DNA of 64,000 nt. It comes from Tetragnatha versicolor. Its lineage: Eukaryota; Arthropoda; Arachnida; Araneae; Tetragnathidae. The stretch is from positions 16,322,842-16,386,841 of the forward strand of contig JANDEH010000005.1 in the NCBI GenBank assembly GCA_024610705.1, read 5' to 3'. Positions 1 to 12,056 of the stretch are shown here, piece by piece. Under the pieces are notes generated by a model. It was not told where the DNA came from. It worked only from the letters and a program-made list of their open reading frames with translations, and searched no databases. Every line of letters starts with the position of its first letter. Positions within the stretch are counted from its first letter, which is position 1. The position numbers and the translations under genes are program-made.

Positions 1-191
1 TTCTTGCAGTTTTCAGACTTTTTTTGCTCATCCCTGGATAGTGTAAAAGAGGGATCATTTGAACAAAAAGTACATTTTGAGATATGAAACAGAGTTATAT
101 AAAAATTTACACTTTATAAATTTTAATGCAACTTTTAGATGTTATCCCTGCTATCTATTTTACAACGTTTTTATTAGGTCGCTTTCAATCT

Positions 192-226
192 TGTCTGTCT
201 GTCCGTCCGTCCGTCTATCTGTCTGT
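192..226. repeat. TCTG/TCCG microsatellite
   Basis: Imperfect tetranucleotide run of TCTG and TCCG units. The sequence on either side (about 150-420) looks like dispersed repeat, but I cannot delimit it. Confidence 0.75.
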
Positions 227-846
227 TCGGGAGGAATTTAGTAATCAATTTTAAATATACTTCCCCATGAGCTAGAGACTTGAAATTTTGAACATAGTTC
301 AGATCTGGATGACAATACGATATTATCTTGTTAGTTCGGTTCAATTTGCTGTCCCTGAACCCCCAGGGGGACTTAAAGTTTAGAAGTTCAACTATAGGAC
401 CTTATTGTTAAAAAATCATTGTTGTGCAGTTTGCCTCCTCTTGTTATCAAGATGGCTTCAGAAGTGCTGTATAAAATATTAGTAAAATGAAAATTTGTAA
501 GAAACACAGTACATGCAGTACTTCATGCAAGTTTTGTATTTGTAATGCATCTAAGGGACTGACTTAATTAATTAGTTACTGACAAGTTTTTTACCAATAT
601 ATTTTTAAAACACTTTTTTTATATTACTAGTGTTTCAAAAATTTCCAACTTCATATGATCATCTGAATAATAGCTAGAGGCAAAAGCTGTGCAATGATTT
701 TAACAAAACAGTAAAGCCATGTGTTATAGCTAAAGTTCAGAAAAAAAAAACACTTTTTAGTTTTATTAAAAAGAGAAAAAAATCAAATTCTTGGAAGGCG
801 TTCAGGTCGCGAATTCTAAACTTTACACAACAAAACTAAAAACCAG

Positions 847-1167
847 AAAATAATTAATGAAAAAAACCTTTTTTAAAGAACAACGTTTTTAAAATGCACT
901 AAAAAGTATAAAATAATTTTTTGCAACTCCTTGTAAAACGAAAAACGTGGGGATCATGCAATAATATTTACAGCCACTACTCTATTTACCATTATATCCA
1001 CAGTTAAAAATTATTTAAATTAATGATGAAATTAAGTTGGATTAAATACCTAATGCATGATCCCCACGTTTTTCGTTTTACAAGGAGTTGCAAAAAATTA
1101 TTTTATACTTTTTAGTGCATTTTAAAAACGTTGTTCTTTAAAAAAGGTTTTTTTCATTAATTATTTT
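847..1167. repeat. Foldback: 114-bp inverted arms around a 93-bp loop
   Basis: The left arm 847-960 is repeated essentially perfectly, inverted, at 1054-1167. The tips of the arms next to the loop contain TGCATGATCCCCACG. No clear target-site duplication flanks it. Near-identity of the arms implies recent origin or gene conversion. It sits in the CDC20 intron. Confidence 0.85.
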
Positions 1168-3354
1168 TATTTAAATTAACTTAGAGAAATGAAGGTTTCA
1201 ATGTGTATGTTCCTCATATGTGCTATACTCTGTTTCTTTTAATCATTTTAAAATGAAATTTTGCTTTATAATGACTAATTTGTAGAGATAGCAATGTAGA
1301 CTCAGCATTATTTTAAGATGAAAATAAATTTTGGATTCTATAATTGCTGCTGCTGACCAGTGGCGGATCTACGGGGGGGCTTTCGGGCTGAAGCCCCCCC
1401 AAACGTCTAATACAGGGTGGCTACAGATCAGGGAAAAGTCAGGGAATTTCATTCATCTGGAAAAGTCAGGGAAATTCTTTTAATTTTTTAAAAATCAGGG
1501 AAATTTTCAATAATTGACTCACAAGAAGCAATGTAATCTAAAGGGTTTCAAAATGAGTCAAAACACTACTTCTAAAGGTAAAAATTCCAAAAATTTTCTG
1601 GGGGAGGACCCCCAGACCCCCTCAAAATTTTTTAATAAATGATATCATGATCTGATTTTCCTTGAAAATTCTGTGACTTATGAGAAGTGATCTTAGTTTT
1701 GTGTAGTATAAAGGTTTTAAAAAATGAATTAAAACATTACTTTAAGGGAAAAAAATCTGAAATTTTCTGAATTGGGACCCCCCCCAAACTCTCAAAATTT
1801 TGCTGTTTATTATACTATGCTGGCAATATTGCAATTTTGCAATTTATGCTGGGTTGCTTGGATAATTATGCCGCTCCTCATTAAGCGGTGCACTGTTGGT
1901 GTAGTCTTAAAATGAGCTAAAAAATGCTTTTTTGAGAGGGAAGTTTCCAAAATTTTTCTGGTGGAGGACCCCCAGACCCTCCAATTGTATTGGGAGTTCA
2001 CATTGTTTACAAAATTTTTAAATTAAATTCACCAAAATTAATGTACAAGTCGTATAAAACTTGAGGTACAATTGTACCCTAAAAAAATGTCAGGTAAACC
2101 TTAAACCAAAGTCTAGTTACAGCCGTGTTATAAGCATTAATGAATGAATAAATTCTATTTCCAATTCACAATATACTAATTAGTTAACTTTTCATAGCTG
2201 AAAATTTAAAAGAAAAAAAACACTTGTATTTACAGTGATAGCAGCCGTCCTATATTTCCTATAATTCCTATATTTTAGAGAAAACCTGGAAAAATGTCCT
2301 ATATTTGTCCTATATTTTTAAAAATGACAGTTTGTCCTATATATTCTTTATTTTCTGTGTTCAAAAATTTAAATTGTTTGAAAAACGATATTTGATCATT
2401 GATAGCTTTCGATCTGAGTGGCGTTTACACCAGACATGCCGAAGGAGCGAAACCGATCGTTTACTACGAAGAAAGTGGGCCATTCCAGCCGAAATCGACC
2501 AAAGTGGTTGGGTTGGGTCGGGTCCTCCGATTTTTTTCAAATTTTCACCAAAAATCAACCCACTAGTCAGACCGGCAAATCAGAAATATTTAGGTTGAAA
2601 AATTTTGTTTAAATGTTGGTTAAGATGTTAACTTCATTTTTAAAAAATTTGGGAGACGTAATTTTTGTCTTTTTGGAGAAAAGGATTTTTTTGTGTGTGC
2701 ATCTTACGCCGCGATCGTTTGGATTTCGCGTTAAACTATGGCTATAACTGGACATTTATTTAACTTTGATGTATTTTGTAGATTTATGCAAGAATTAAAG
2801 CCGTAAATAGTAAAAAAAATAACGTTTCAATTTTTTTTGCTATATTTACTTTCAAAGCTAAAATTTCATTTCTTTATGGAGAGCCTTCTGAAAAATAATT
2901 TTTGGATAGATTTCGGAACTAGATTTTTAATTATATTCTGATTAAATATTCTGAAATTTAATTAAAACCTTTAAAAAATAATTTTTGAGGAGTGGTTTTA
3001 CTTCTTTTACCGTTTTCCCTTGTCAGTTTTCTTGATTGACAAATATCTAGAAATAAGCTTGTTTATAGCTTCTCAGGGTCAATAATTTCAATAGAAGGCC
3101 CTTATATAACCAGACAAGTAAAATATATAACTGGTGACAACGTGCTCTGAGTTTGTTTATCATAGAGTTGGGGGGGGTGTCGGCTCCTTTCATGGAACCT
3201 GTCAACCAGATGATCTCTGTTTCTCAAGGATGAAGTGTTTTATTTATTTCTGAACCTTTTTTTCTTAATATTAATGGGTACTTTAAAATCCAATTGGTCG
3301 AAGTATATGGCCTGCAAATTTTATCGGAGTGGAGGAATGTTTTAGTTCTCGTTA

Positions 3355-3722
3355 GGGGTCATCCATAAATTACGTGAGGTGTTTTTTTTCCAAAATCTGG
3401 ACCCCCCTTCCCCCTTGGTGAGATTTTGCTGGACCCCCCTCTCCCCCAAGTGAGATTTACCTACAACCTTTAAAAATAATTTTCTATCCAATTCGTTTGC
3501 ATTTTGAGGAAAAGAACATTATTCCGCCTAAAAATCACCACAGTATCTTATCTGTGGGTATTATTCCTTTCTCAAACTTAAAAAAAAATCGTTTAATTTC
3601 GAACTTAAAAAGTTGACGTGAGTTTTTCACCGACCCCCCTTCCCCCCTTGGTGAGATTTGGTGAGATTTTTCCAAACCCCTCCCCCCTCCTTTTTGACCT
3701 CACGTAATTTATGGATGCCCCC
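3355..3722. mobile_element. PIF/Harbinger-like MITE
   Basis: Ends GGGGTCATCCATAAATTACG and the matching inverted CGTAATTTATGGATGCCCC, flanked by TTA on both sides. A 3-bp TWA duplication is the PIF/Harbinger signature. No coding capacity. It resembles the 49326-49882 element in its terminal layout. Confidence 0.7.
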
Positions 3723-4031
3723 TTATGGATTATTTATCAGTGGTAGTTACAAGACGTTTTACATGCGATAGTGTAAAACTAATTTTAAAGCGAAAAATGG
3801 AGTATTTAGTTTGCAAAAAACTTTGTGTTCCGAACTGATTCTCCTTTCCGCATTATCTGAGACTGAATTTATGATCCTTCAAAGAAGAATACATCACTTT
3901 ATTTTGGATGAAAAACTTTTAAAAGTTTTAACGAGCTTTCACGAAAAAGATCATAGTGTTAAGGCAGAATTGCACTTCTTTGCTTTGTGTCATCGAAAGG
4001 AGCCTGTGACGGTATTGGGGAAACTCTAGAC

Positions 4032-4696
4032 CAGTGTTTCCCAACGTGGGGCGCACGCCCCACCGGGGGGCAATATCATTTTCTAGGGGGGCAATTTGAA
4101 AATTTTCAACCAAATTGCCCCCCAGGTGGGGCCAATCCAGGGGGAAATTAAAAAAAACTTTTAAAAAGAAGTTTATCAAAATCTGATCCAATTATCCTAT
4201 CTGAAAATGTATGTCTAAAATCTGGACCAGTATGTATCAAAACCAAATTTAAACCCTGTTTTTTAGAGTCTAATTTCCAAACCAAACCTTTTCTGGGGGA
4301 TGCCCTAAAATCTCTTTGTTTTTAGAACGCTTATATTTGAAACTTTTTTTTACATTAGGTTCATCAAAATTCAAATCTTACCTAAACATTTATATCCAAA
4401 ATTTCCCAACTAGGAGTACCAAAATAGTTAAAAACCTGCTTCCTAGAGTCAAATTTCCAAAAATTTGCTGGGGGAGGACCCCCTTGGTACTTAGAACTTA
4501 ACTACTCAGAACTTGATTTAGTTCCCTAGCATGCAAATTCTACCTAAAAATGTTCTGAAAAGCTTCATTAGACTTATTAAATATACATAGCAGGGGGGCT
4601 AAGAAATAATTTTGGCTCTCTCTCAAAATATATTTCTATATATGCCACTGAGACCGGGGGGGCATGGAAAATTTAGAAAGGCTTTGGGAAACACTG
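4032..4696. mobile_element. hAT MITE, CAGTGTTTCCCAAC ends
   Basis: Starts CAGTGTTTCCCAACG and ends TTTGGGAAACACTG, with a perfect 8-bp duplication CTCTAGAC (4024-4031 and 4697-4704). No transposase sequence recognised. Confidence 0.88.
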
Positions 4697-5141
4697 CTCT
4701 AGACTTAGTAGCCATTCAGACAGTGCCCACGCTCATCCATTGAGAAGCTTACTGGTTAAAGTAACTTTCAGAGATATTTATTATATTTTTTTTAAGTTAT
4801 TACTATTTGGCATGCTATTTAAATGAAAGCATTTTTTAGAAATAATCCAGATTGTTGTAAAAATACTTTTATCAACACTTCTATAAATTGTTTTGTAATA
4901 TTACAATCTAAGAGGTTACTGTAAAAATACATATTAAAATTATGACATTATGATAAAATAAAAAATTTGTTTTATTTTAATGTCCTATATTTTTTTGAAG
5001 AAAATCCTATATTTTTTCTTGAGCATGCTGCTATCACTGTATTTAAACATATTTGATAGCAGTTTTTTATTTATTTGCATATAAAAAATATTATATCCAT
5101 AGAATTAATATTTTACATTATTAATATTTTTAAAAGTGATA

Positions 5142-5904
5142 CAGTCGAATCCGCTTAATGTGATCACGGTTAATGTTATCAATCGGATAATGTTATCGAA
5201 ATCGACAGGTCCCGATCATTCCTATTTAATTTAATGTAAAATACACCGTTTAATGTAATCAACTATAAATCATCACTCCGCTTAATATTATCAAAATTTG
5301 TCCATATCCCCTTTAAAACGACCGCTTTTGAGATCGAGTTTCATTTTGAAGGTAAATTTTTACAAGTAAACATGTGCTCCATGAGAACATCTGGCACTTC
5401 TTTTTTCTGAAACTCAGTATGAGTAAGAAAAATAAAACCTTCCCTATATTATATTGAAAGAAAACGGTTATAGGGAGGGGGGTCTGAATCCATACTTGTG
5501 ATTCGTTAAAGAAACACCAAGATCCACGCTTTGCAGATGTTTCTAATAAGAGATTTTGATTTTCCCTTGTTTACTGGAATTCAGATTATGTAATAAATAA
5601 GTGGTTTATTGGAGTAGAAGGCTATAATGGAGTAGAAAAAAGAGACCTTTCTATAAAAATACACAAGCGATTATTTTAATTTTATTAACTGAACTACTCT
5701 TATATTTTCCCCTTAAAATTTTACCTAGTGTAAAAATATAGTTTTGAATACATTTATTACGATTACATTATTTTGATTTTAAAGCAAACAATCTAGTTAC
5801 ACTGATTGCTGTTTTTTTTATATGAGATCGCTTATTGTTATCGATCGGATAATGTTATCAGTTTAGTCTCGGACAATTGCGATCACATTAAGCGGACTCG
5901 ACTG
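5142..5904. mobile_element. pogo/Tigger-like MITE
   Basis: Terminal repeats CAGTCGAATCCGCTTAATGT and its inverted match ACATTAAGCGGACTCGACTG, flanked by TA on each side. GTTATCAATCGGATAATG-type motifs recur internally near both ends. Non-coding. Confidence 0.82.
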
Positions 5905-6011
5905 TATAATTATTTTTATTTTAAACATCTATTTGATAGAAGTATATCTTTGTGTGAAGTAACTAGCTAAAAGTGTTTAAATTATTAGGAAAAGCTGAAA
6001 ACTCTTTAGAT

Positions 6012-6236
6012 CAGTGGTTCCCAACTCAAAAATGTCTGCGGACCACTTCACTTAAATTTGAACCTTGTACGGATCATCTCGATACCCATCTTTATCTTAA
6101 AAGTTTTAACCTTTTATCAATGTATTTATTCCTCACAGAAACTATTTTTTCAAATTTTCCACACAATTTTAGGATGAGTTAAACAATTTTCTCACGGACC
6201 ACCAGTGGTCCGCGGACCACCTGTTGGGAATTACTG
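6012..6236. mobile_element. Short hAT MITE, CAGTGGTTCCCAAC ends
   Basis: Begins CAGTGGTTCCCAAC and ends GTTGGGAATTACTG. Flanks CTTTAGAT and CTGTAGAT agree at 7 of 8 positions, consistent with an aged 8-bp duplication. GCGGACCAC motifs sit just inside both ends. Confidence 0.75.
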
Positions 6237-6773
6237 CTGTAGATGTATATCAGGGAAATTTTAAAATTATAGTCAGGGAAATTTATTCCTCAGATTCTGT
6301 AGCCACCCTGTAATATTTTACTAAGTTTGTCAAAACGCAAAAAATCTATATAAGAAATTCGGATGAGGCGTACCAAAACGAGGTGAAAAAGTGGGGTTTT
6401 TGACTTAAATTTCCCAAAATTTTCTGGGGGAGGACCCCCAGACTTCCCTTTTAGTGGTTTGAGTAGGATGATTCACTACCTTCTCCGTATTACCATTAAC
6501 AAGAAGATTCAATTGGATTATGAAAATTCTTAGCCCCCCCCCCAAAACCAATTCCTGGAACCGCCATTGCTGCTGACTGATACAGAAAATTCTGCTACAA
6601 AGCATGAAAGTTCATCACTTGGGGAAAATAAATCTAAACCAATACTTAAATACTAGAAAATAAGTAACATTAATTCTTAGGCATCTACTTATAATTCTTG
6701 CAACAGTTATCCTCAAGTTCTTACTTTAATATGAAAAGCTTTAAAATAGATTATACAAAGTTGTCTTCTCTAG

Positions 6774-9700
6774 TGGTTCCCGAAATGGTGTCATTCACCA
6801 CCATGATGTGAGAGTTGCAGAACATCATGTAGGAACATTAAATAGCCATACCCAAGAAGTCTGTGGTCTTGAATGGTCATTAGACGGTAGGCATCTAGCC
6901 TCAGGTGGAAACGACAATCTTGTAAATGTTTGGACTTCTGGTGCAGGTATTGGACAAGCAGATGCACAGCCTCTACATTCATTTAATGAGCACCAGGCTG
7001 CTGTTAAGGTATTTTCCCTAGTTCTTTGTGTTCTAGTTGCAATTGGTAGAGATGGCAAAAATTTTTTGATTAACTCCTGTTCATAGAAACTGCAACACTA
7101 GAAATCAGTAGTTATATTTTGATGAAATTACAAGTGACCTTTGTAAATGCAAATAAAAAGTTAAAATTTTCAAACAAAATAAAATCTACGGATGTTATTC
7201 CAGCGGCACATGAAAATCCGCTTCAAAAGATAGTTTTGTAGAATAGGTATGTTGACCTCAAGGCAACAACCAGACTTACTATTACAGCAGACCATGATGG
7301 ACCTGTAGCATTGTTTAGATAATATTGTGAGAAATTGATAGTCCTTTTGATACTATCAGTAGTGGAAGTATTGATAGTCTCAAGAATTTTGCCATCTGTA
7401 GCAATAGCAATAAAAGGATTTATTCTTCAGAATTTTAGGCTAATTTTTTAAATTTGTTTCATAATATCAGGCGATTGCATGGTGTCCATGGCAACAGAAC
7501 ATATTAGCAACTGGTGGTGGAACTGCTGACAGAAAAATAAAATTCTGGAATTGCAATCTTGGCACCTGTTTGAACACAATTGACGCTAAGTCTCAGGTAA
7601 TATATTTTTGGGTTTTCAATTATTAAGTAGATATATTTGTTAATTTTTGTGATACCTGTTCATTATTTGGGGAAGTTTTTTTTTTCCTTAAAAGTATTTT
7701 CATCTAATTAGAATGCAGAGCTGATATTTTGTAATGAAATGAGGGTAGACAACCTTTCTAGTAGACCCCCAAAAGGAAGAAGTCTTATCTATGACCTGAG
7801 GCCCATTATTTTGATTTTAATGACTTACAAAGTTCACGGGATAGAGAAATTTTCAAATTAGTTTTAATTTTTAAAATTCAAAAGGTCAAAAGTGATTGAT
7901 GACATCTACAGTTGAAGAATGCTGTTTAATGATAATTGACAAGTAATCAGATATCTGATTTTAAATACTTAAGCATTCTACAAAGTTCAGTCTATAAGTT
8001 TTTTAAAGATGTCATATGCTGCAAAATATTCTTTACATGATGTTGTCAATTACTTCTAATGTTTTGCAGATCTTGAGAAAAGTTTTTGATGAAAATATTT
8101 TTATTGATGATAAATATTTGTATCTCGGGAATTTTGTAATGCATCGGGAAAAACAATTGTTTATATTCTCACACAAATTTTATTGATGCCTAAAATTCCC
8201 TTGATCTTAGATCACTGATTCAAACAGTCTGCACCCTTTGCCTTTATTGTAAAAGGCAGCTCGAAAAATTGTTTTGGTTGTAATCACCCACTTTTACCCC
8301 ATGTGGTATTTTTCTCCAACTCTGTATTCATTAATTTGAATCAACCTAAATGTTTCCATTCCCCAGGTCTTAATTAAAAAAGTTAACTCTTGTTTATAAT
8401 TTAAGTGTGTCAAATTGCTTTTTGAAATTAAAAGCATTACCTTCAATTTTAGGTGTGTGCTATTATTTGGTCTAAAGAATATAAAGAGTTAATCTCAGGA
8501 CATGGGTTTGCCAAAAATGAACTTATTATCTGGAAGTACCCTTCAATGTCAAAAGTTTGTGAATTAACAGGTACGTTATATAATGGTTTTTCTTTCTTTT
8601 TTAAGATGTTTGAATAATTTGATAAATTTGGAAGAGTGCAAAAGAGTATGATATGAGCAAAAGACTGGGTTCTTTATTTTTTATCATCATCGTGGTAAAG
8701 TGACAAGTTTTCATTAGAGGTCTTTTCCTTTCAACAGAATTGGATTTTTATGCATTGTTATACTTATTTCCAGTCTTTTCTGTAGATGAACTTTTAAAGT
8801 AAATGTCAAGGGCTAAGAGTCTATTACTATTGCTGGTTATTTTCAAAAATTGGGGGGAATCCTTTCCACTACTTTTAGTATGTTTATATTGAGGTCCTTT
8901 CTAAATTATATTTGTTGAAAAACCTAAGGTTTAGTCTGATTGTCTGGTCTATCTAAAAAGTTATGGTTAATCTATTATGTGCACATAATTAATAGTTGAA
9001 AACAATTCATGAAGAAATTAACCCTCTACTGCCCATGGTAGCACTAGCATATATGCTACCATAAGTTTAGCTTCATTTTTCAGCATAAAATTAATAAGTA
9101 ATACTTATTTTTAAGTTATTACAGCAATAATTGTACCTTTAGTGTTATAATTTATGAAGTTTAAGTTCAGTCCTCCTTTCCAATTTTTTTAAAAAAAAAT
9201 TTGAAGTACCACCTTGACTAAAAATCCAAAATGGGTCCTACAAGTATCAAGAAAATTTTAAGAAAAATTAAATATAACGCTATGATGTAATACTTAAATA
9301 ACACTCCTATTAATAAATTATAAATAAAATATTTTAATTGTATTTAAAACATCTGTTTTACGACTTTGAAAGTTTTAACGCTGCATTTTTTACTATAGGA
9401 ATTTACTAAATAGGCTAATTCCAGGCTTAAAATTATTTTTAAAGGCATCAAAATATTTCTAATATGTTTCTAGATAAAACTATCAGTTTGCATTGCATTG
9501 TATGCAAAATCAATTAGTAAAAAATATAATTTTTTGTTTTTTATTGCATAAAAATCGAACAAATACTGGTTGAAAAAAAGAAAAGAAAAAAATCAGTTAA
9601 AAGCTGTAAAAGAGGAATAATTTTTATTATAAATAAGATAAGAAGGTTTAACTCTTTCCACACAAAAATATAACTATTATTACAAGAATTTAAAAACTTT

Positions 9701-10495
9701 GGAATATACCGATCTCCTTCATTTTGTACCCTAATCTGCCCATGGTAGCATATATGCTACCAACCAGAAATCCACAAAATTTTAACAGAATCAAAATTTT
9801 TTTGGCATTTTTATTTTATTTGGACCCAAACTACATGAATAAGGCAAAAAAAGAATTTTTTCACCCCTCAAAAATGTTTTGTTACTGCCAATGTTATACA
9901 ATACATCTTATAATAGTATCTAAATGGGTAAAGTTAACTAGTGCAAAAACCTAATTAACACTAGAGGTGTGGGAGAAGTCATTTTGACCGTTTTTGCAAT
10001 ATCAAATCGTAAGTACAGTAAAATCCCGTTATAACGAACTTCACGGGACCGTAAAATTTCTTCGTTGTAACGGAAATTTCGTTGTAACCGTACTATCGCT
10101 AATTCAAATAAAACGGTTGGGGACTTTCTGGATATTCGTAATAACGGGATTTTTCGTTGTATCGGTATTCGTTGTAACGGGATTTTACTGTATTTTCATA
10201 AATATTTGAGACAACATTTTTGTGACTTTTCTTTTGTGAAAGTAGAGGTACTCAAAAGATTATTTGTGTAATTTATTTTTAAATACTTTTATGTTAACAA
10301 ATGTTTTATGCCTTAGGACATAAACAAAGAATTTTGAATCTTGCCATGAGCCCTGATGGAGCTAATGTAATATCTGCTGGAGCCGATGAAACCTTGCGGA
10401 TGTGGAATTGTTTTGCTTTTGACCCAAAAAAGAAGAAAGCAGCTACTACAGGGAAGACTCACAGAAGTGATATCATGAAACAAACTATCCGTTAA
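6774..10495 (+). CDS. CDC20: CDC20/fizzy, 3' part: WD40 activator of the APC/C (partial)
   Basis: CDC20 recruits substrates to the anaphase-promoting complex at the metaphase-anaphase transition. Four exons are readable: 6774-7008, 7471-7596, 8453-8570 and 10317-10495 (stop TAA at 10493-10495). All have AG/GT borders and compatible phases, giving about 219 residues. They cover the later blades of the WD40 propeller: GSRNGVIHHHDVRVAEHHV, then EVCGLEW, ASGGNDNLVNVW, IAWCPWQ, ATGGGTADRKIKFWN, LISGHGFAKNELIIWKYP, LAMSPDGANV and GADETLRMWNCF. The HHHDVRVAEHH and GGNDNLVNVW signatures fit CDC20 rather than its paralogue FZR1/Cdh1, which I recall as having different residues there. The protein ends in the Ile-Arg tail (MKQTIR) used by this family to dock on APC/C. 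The first exon here begins mid-codon, so the amino-terminal exons (C-box, KEN and Mad2-binding regions, first blades) must lie left of the window; I found none in 1-6773. Confidence 0.96.
9018..9958. repeat. Possible TTAA-flanked repeat with duplicated palindrome
   Basis: TTAA precedes CCCTCTACTGCCCATGG at 9018, and another TTAA occurs at 9955. CTGCCCATGGTAGCA is present near 9030 and again near 9738; the second copy contains the perfect palindrome GGTAGCATATATGCTACC. A piggyBac-type origin is possible, but the two ends are not good inverted repeats. Confidence 0.3.
10016..10190. mobile_element. pogo/Tigger-like MITE (175 bp)
   Basis: Ends CAGTAAAATCCCGTTATAAC and its inverted match GTTGTAACGGGATTTTACTG, flanked by TA. 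Repeated TTCGTTGTAACGG motifs inside. It lies 126 bp before the last CDC20 exon. Confidence 0.85.
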
Positions 10496-10595
10496 ACTAA
10501 AAGAAAATGACCTGCTTGTGCATCTTACAGGAGAACTTATTTTAAATCTTGTAATTATTTTAATGTTTCTGTATCGGTGTGTATTTTTGTGAATG

Positions 10596-10601
10596 AATAA
10601 A
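10596..10601 (+). promoter_or_regulatory. CDC20: Poly(A) signal of CDC20
   Basis: A canonical AATAAA lies about 100 bases after the CDC20 stop codon, on the gene's strand. The short 3' UTR implied is plausible, but cleavage cannot be confirmed from sequence alone. Confidence 0.6.
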
Positions 10602-10835
10602 CTGTTAAATAGTTATTGTATCTAGATATTTACTACACAGTATAAGAAAAGTTCTGATAACTAGGGCCAATGGTTATAATTAGACCAAATTACTGATACA
10701 AAACTCATTCATACTGTGGGGATGTAAACTACCCAAATACAACTCGGATTCACACTGGAGAGAGGAGTTCCCAATGCAATCCTCAGGGGGTGAGAGTTGA
10801 CATAAGTTACCTGAAGCTATAAAAAATGGGTTATA

Positions 10836-11229
10836 CAGTAACAGACCCCTTATCTCGCAAGCTCGGGACCGACATCATCCCGGATTTCGGAATTTTCCGG
10901 GAAAAATGCCATAAAAGACTTAGCTGCTTTAGTAAAACCAAAATACCTGCTGAAACGACGTAGTCCATGGCAATCGTAACGGAACTAGCAAAAAAAATTC
11001 CAGCGATGCACGTGGGTCATCAAGGGAAGAACCGATACCAAAGCAGCAGCCGATTTTGGAATGGCCAAAGCGCGGGGTGACGCGGCCGAATCGTCCCATT
11101 CCGCACCGAGACGATGTCACAAAAGGTACAACACAACCATTGTGCGTCGTAGCAGTATTTACTCACTAAAAATGCTTCAAAATATAAAAGCAATTTCTGA
11201 ACGCAAGCTGGATAAAGGGTCCGTTACTG
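10836..11229. mobile_element. TA-flanked MITE, CAGTAACAGACCC ends
   Basis: Terminal repeats CAGTAACAGACCCCTTATC and GATAAAGGGTCCGTTACTG, TA on both sides, so pogo/mariner-type target choice. The GC-richer interior gives short ORFs on both strands with no recognisable protein. It lies just past the CDC20 3' end. Confidence 0.75.
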
Positions 11230-11606
11230 TAGTAAAATATTCCAATAAGTGACCAGTTTTCTAAATTCACAAAAACAGGGGTTGGAGTTGTGCTAAAATT
11301 TTAAAATGTCCTAAATTTTACACTTTTGTCCTAATTTTCCCAATTAATTCTTACATACCAGCTGTCCAACTTATAATTTTTGCTATTTCGTTAAATTTTT
11401 CCTGTTGGAAAAGTTTTTCTTGAAATGCACTGTTTGTTTGGATGCTCTTGCTATGATGTTGTAGAAAGGAAGAAACACTGAGGTATAAAACAAACTGGAG
11501 TGACAACAACCAATAGCTCCGGCGCTGAGAGTTGCAGGAATTTCCACAACGGGGCAAAACCACCAATTTCTCAATAGGCTAACATTGTGTGAGTTGGAAC
11601 TTTTGT

Positions 11607-11775
11607 GCGTTTAGGGTTTTATTAATGATATTTTTTTGATTAAGGTGTCTTTTTCCTACTAAATCGATGTATCTCTACAATTTAGTAAATCTCTAATAGT
11701 TTTTAAAATAAAAGTTGTAACTCCTAAAATTTCCACTTGAGGGCGTTATAAAATGTTGCATCGGATAGGGGATAG
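11607..11775. repeat. Dispersed repeat related to the arms of the 56510-57265 palindrome
   Basis: AAGGTGTCTTTTTCCTACTA, then CTCTAATAGTTT and AACTCCTAAAATTTCC, reappear in the same order in both arms of the element at 56510-57265. This is a lone, diverged copy without visible ends. Confidence 0.7.
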
Positions 11776-11880
11776 TCTTTTTACTATACCTACACCCACT
11801 TTCATGACTATCTGAAGAGGTTCAAAAGTAAGGGTGGGGAACAGACACAAACTTCGATAAGGTGTGATGCGGTTTCAGTA

Positions 11881-12054
11881 AAGCCCTGGATCCTCTACCT
11901 TAAGTAGCGACATCACGCTCAATCGGCCGCCATTGTGGGGAGAACTCACTACTAGTCTGGATAGTCTTGCTTATCGTCACTAGTAGTGAGTTCTCCCTAC
12001 AATGGCGGCCGATTGAGCGTGATGTCGCTACTTAAGGTAGAGGATCTAGGGCTT
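11881..12054. mobile_element. Hairpin MITE: 76-bp arms, 22-bp loop, TA flanks
   Basis: Arms 11881-11956 and 11979-12054 are inverted copies with about two mismatches. Ends are AAGCCCTGGATCC and GGATCTAGGGCTT, flanked by TA. GC-rich relative to its surroundings. The whole element is nearly one perfect stem. Confidence 0.85.
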
Positions 12055-12056
12055 TA

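Larger units (their letters stand above)
2233..5039. mobile_element. Third-level element, CAGTGATAGCAGC ends
   Basis: Termini CAGTGATAGCAGC and GCTGCTATCACTG are perfect inverted copies. The flanking hexamer TATTTA occurs on both sides (2227-2232 and 5040-5045). Subterminal sequence repeats GTCCTATATTT at both ends. Two further elements (3355-3722 and 4032-4696) sit inside. Confidence 0.7.
1413..6310. mobile_element. Second-level element, CAGGGTGGCTACAGA ends
   Basis: Starts CAGGGTGGCTACAGATC and ends GATTCTGTAGCCACCCTG, an imperfect terminal inverted repeat. The flanks repeat TAATA (1408-1412 and 6311-6315). It lies inside the 1358-6569 element and is itself interrupted by four insertions. 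Internal stretches repeat the phrase GGGGGAGGACCCCCAGAC. Superfamily not certain; a 5-bp duplication would be atypical for hAT. Confidence 0.65.
1358..6569. mobile_element. Outer hAT-like element of a nested cluster
   Basis: Ends are CAGTGGCGG at 1358 and CCGCCATTG at 6569. They are flanked by a perfect 8-bp duplication CTGCTGAC (1350-1357 and 6570-6577), the hallmark length for hAT insertion. The 5.2 kb between is mostly later insertions (1413-6310 and what that contains). No intact transposase is present; the short ORFs inside are noise. Confidence 0.8.
7009..10316. other. CDC20 introns between the four visible exons
   Basis: The introns 7009-7470, 7597-8452 and 8571-10316 are AT-rich. Apart from the pogo-like MITE at 10016-10190 and a possible repeat at 9018-9958, I recognise nothing in them. 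Confidence 0.6.

Noticed and set aside
1..6773. Upstream CDC20 exons within the first 6.7 kb
   Set aside because: I looked for the preceding WD40 blades and found no matching frame; the interval is accounted for largely by nested transposons.
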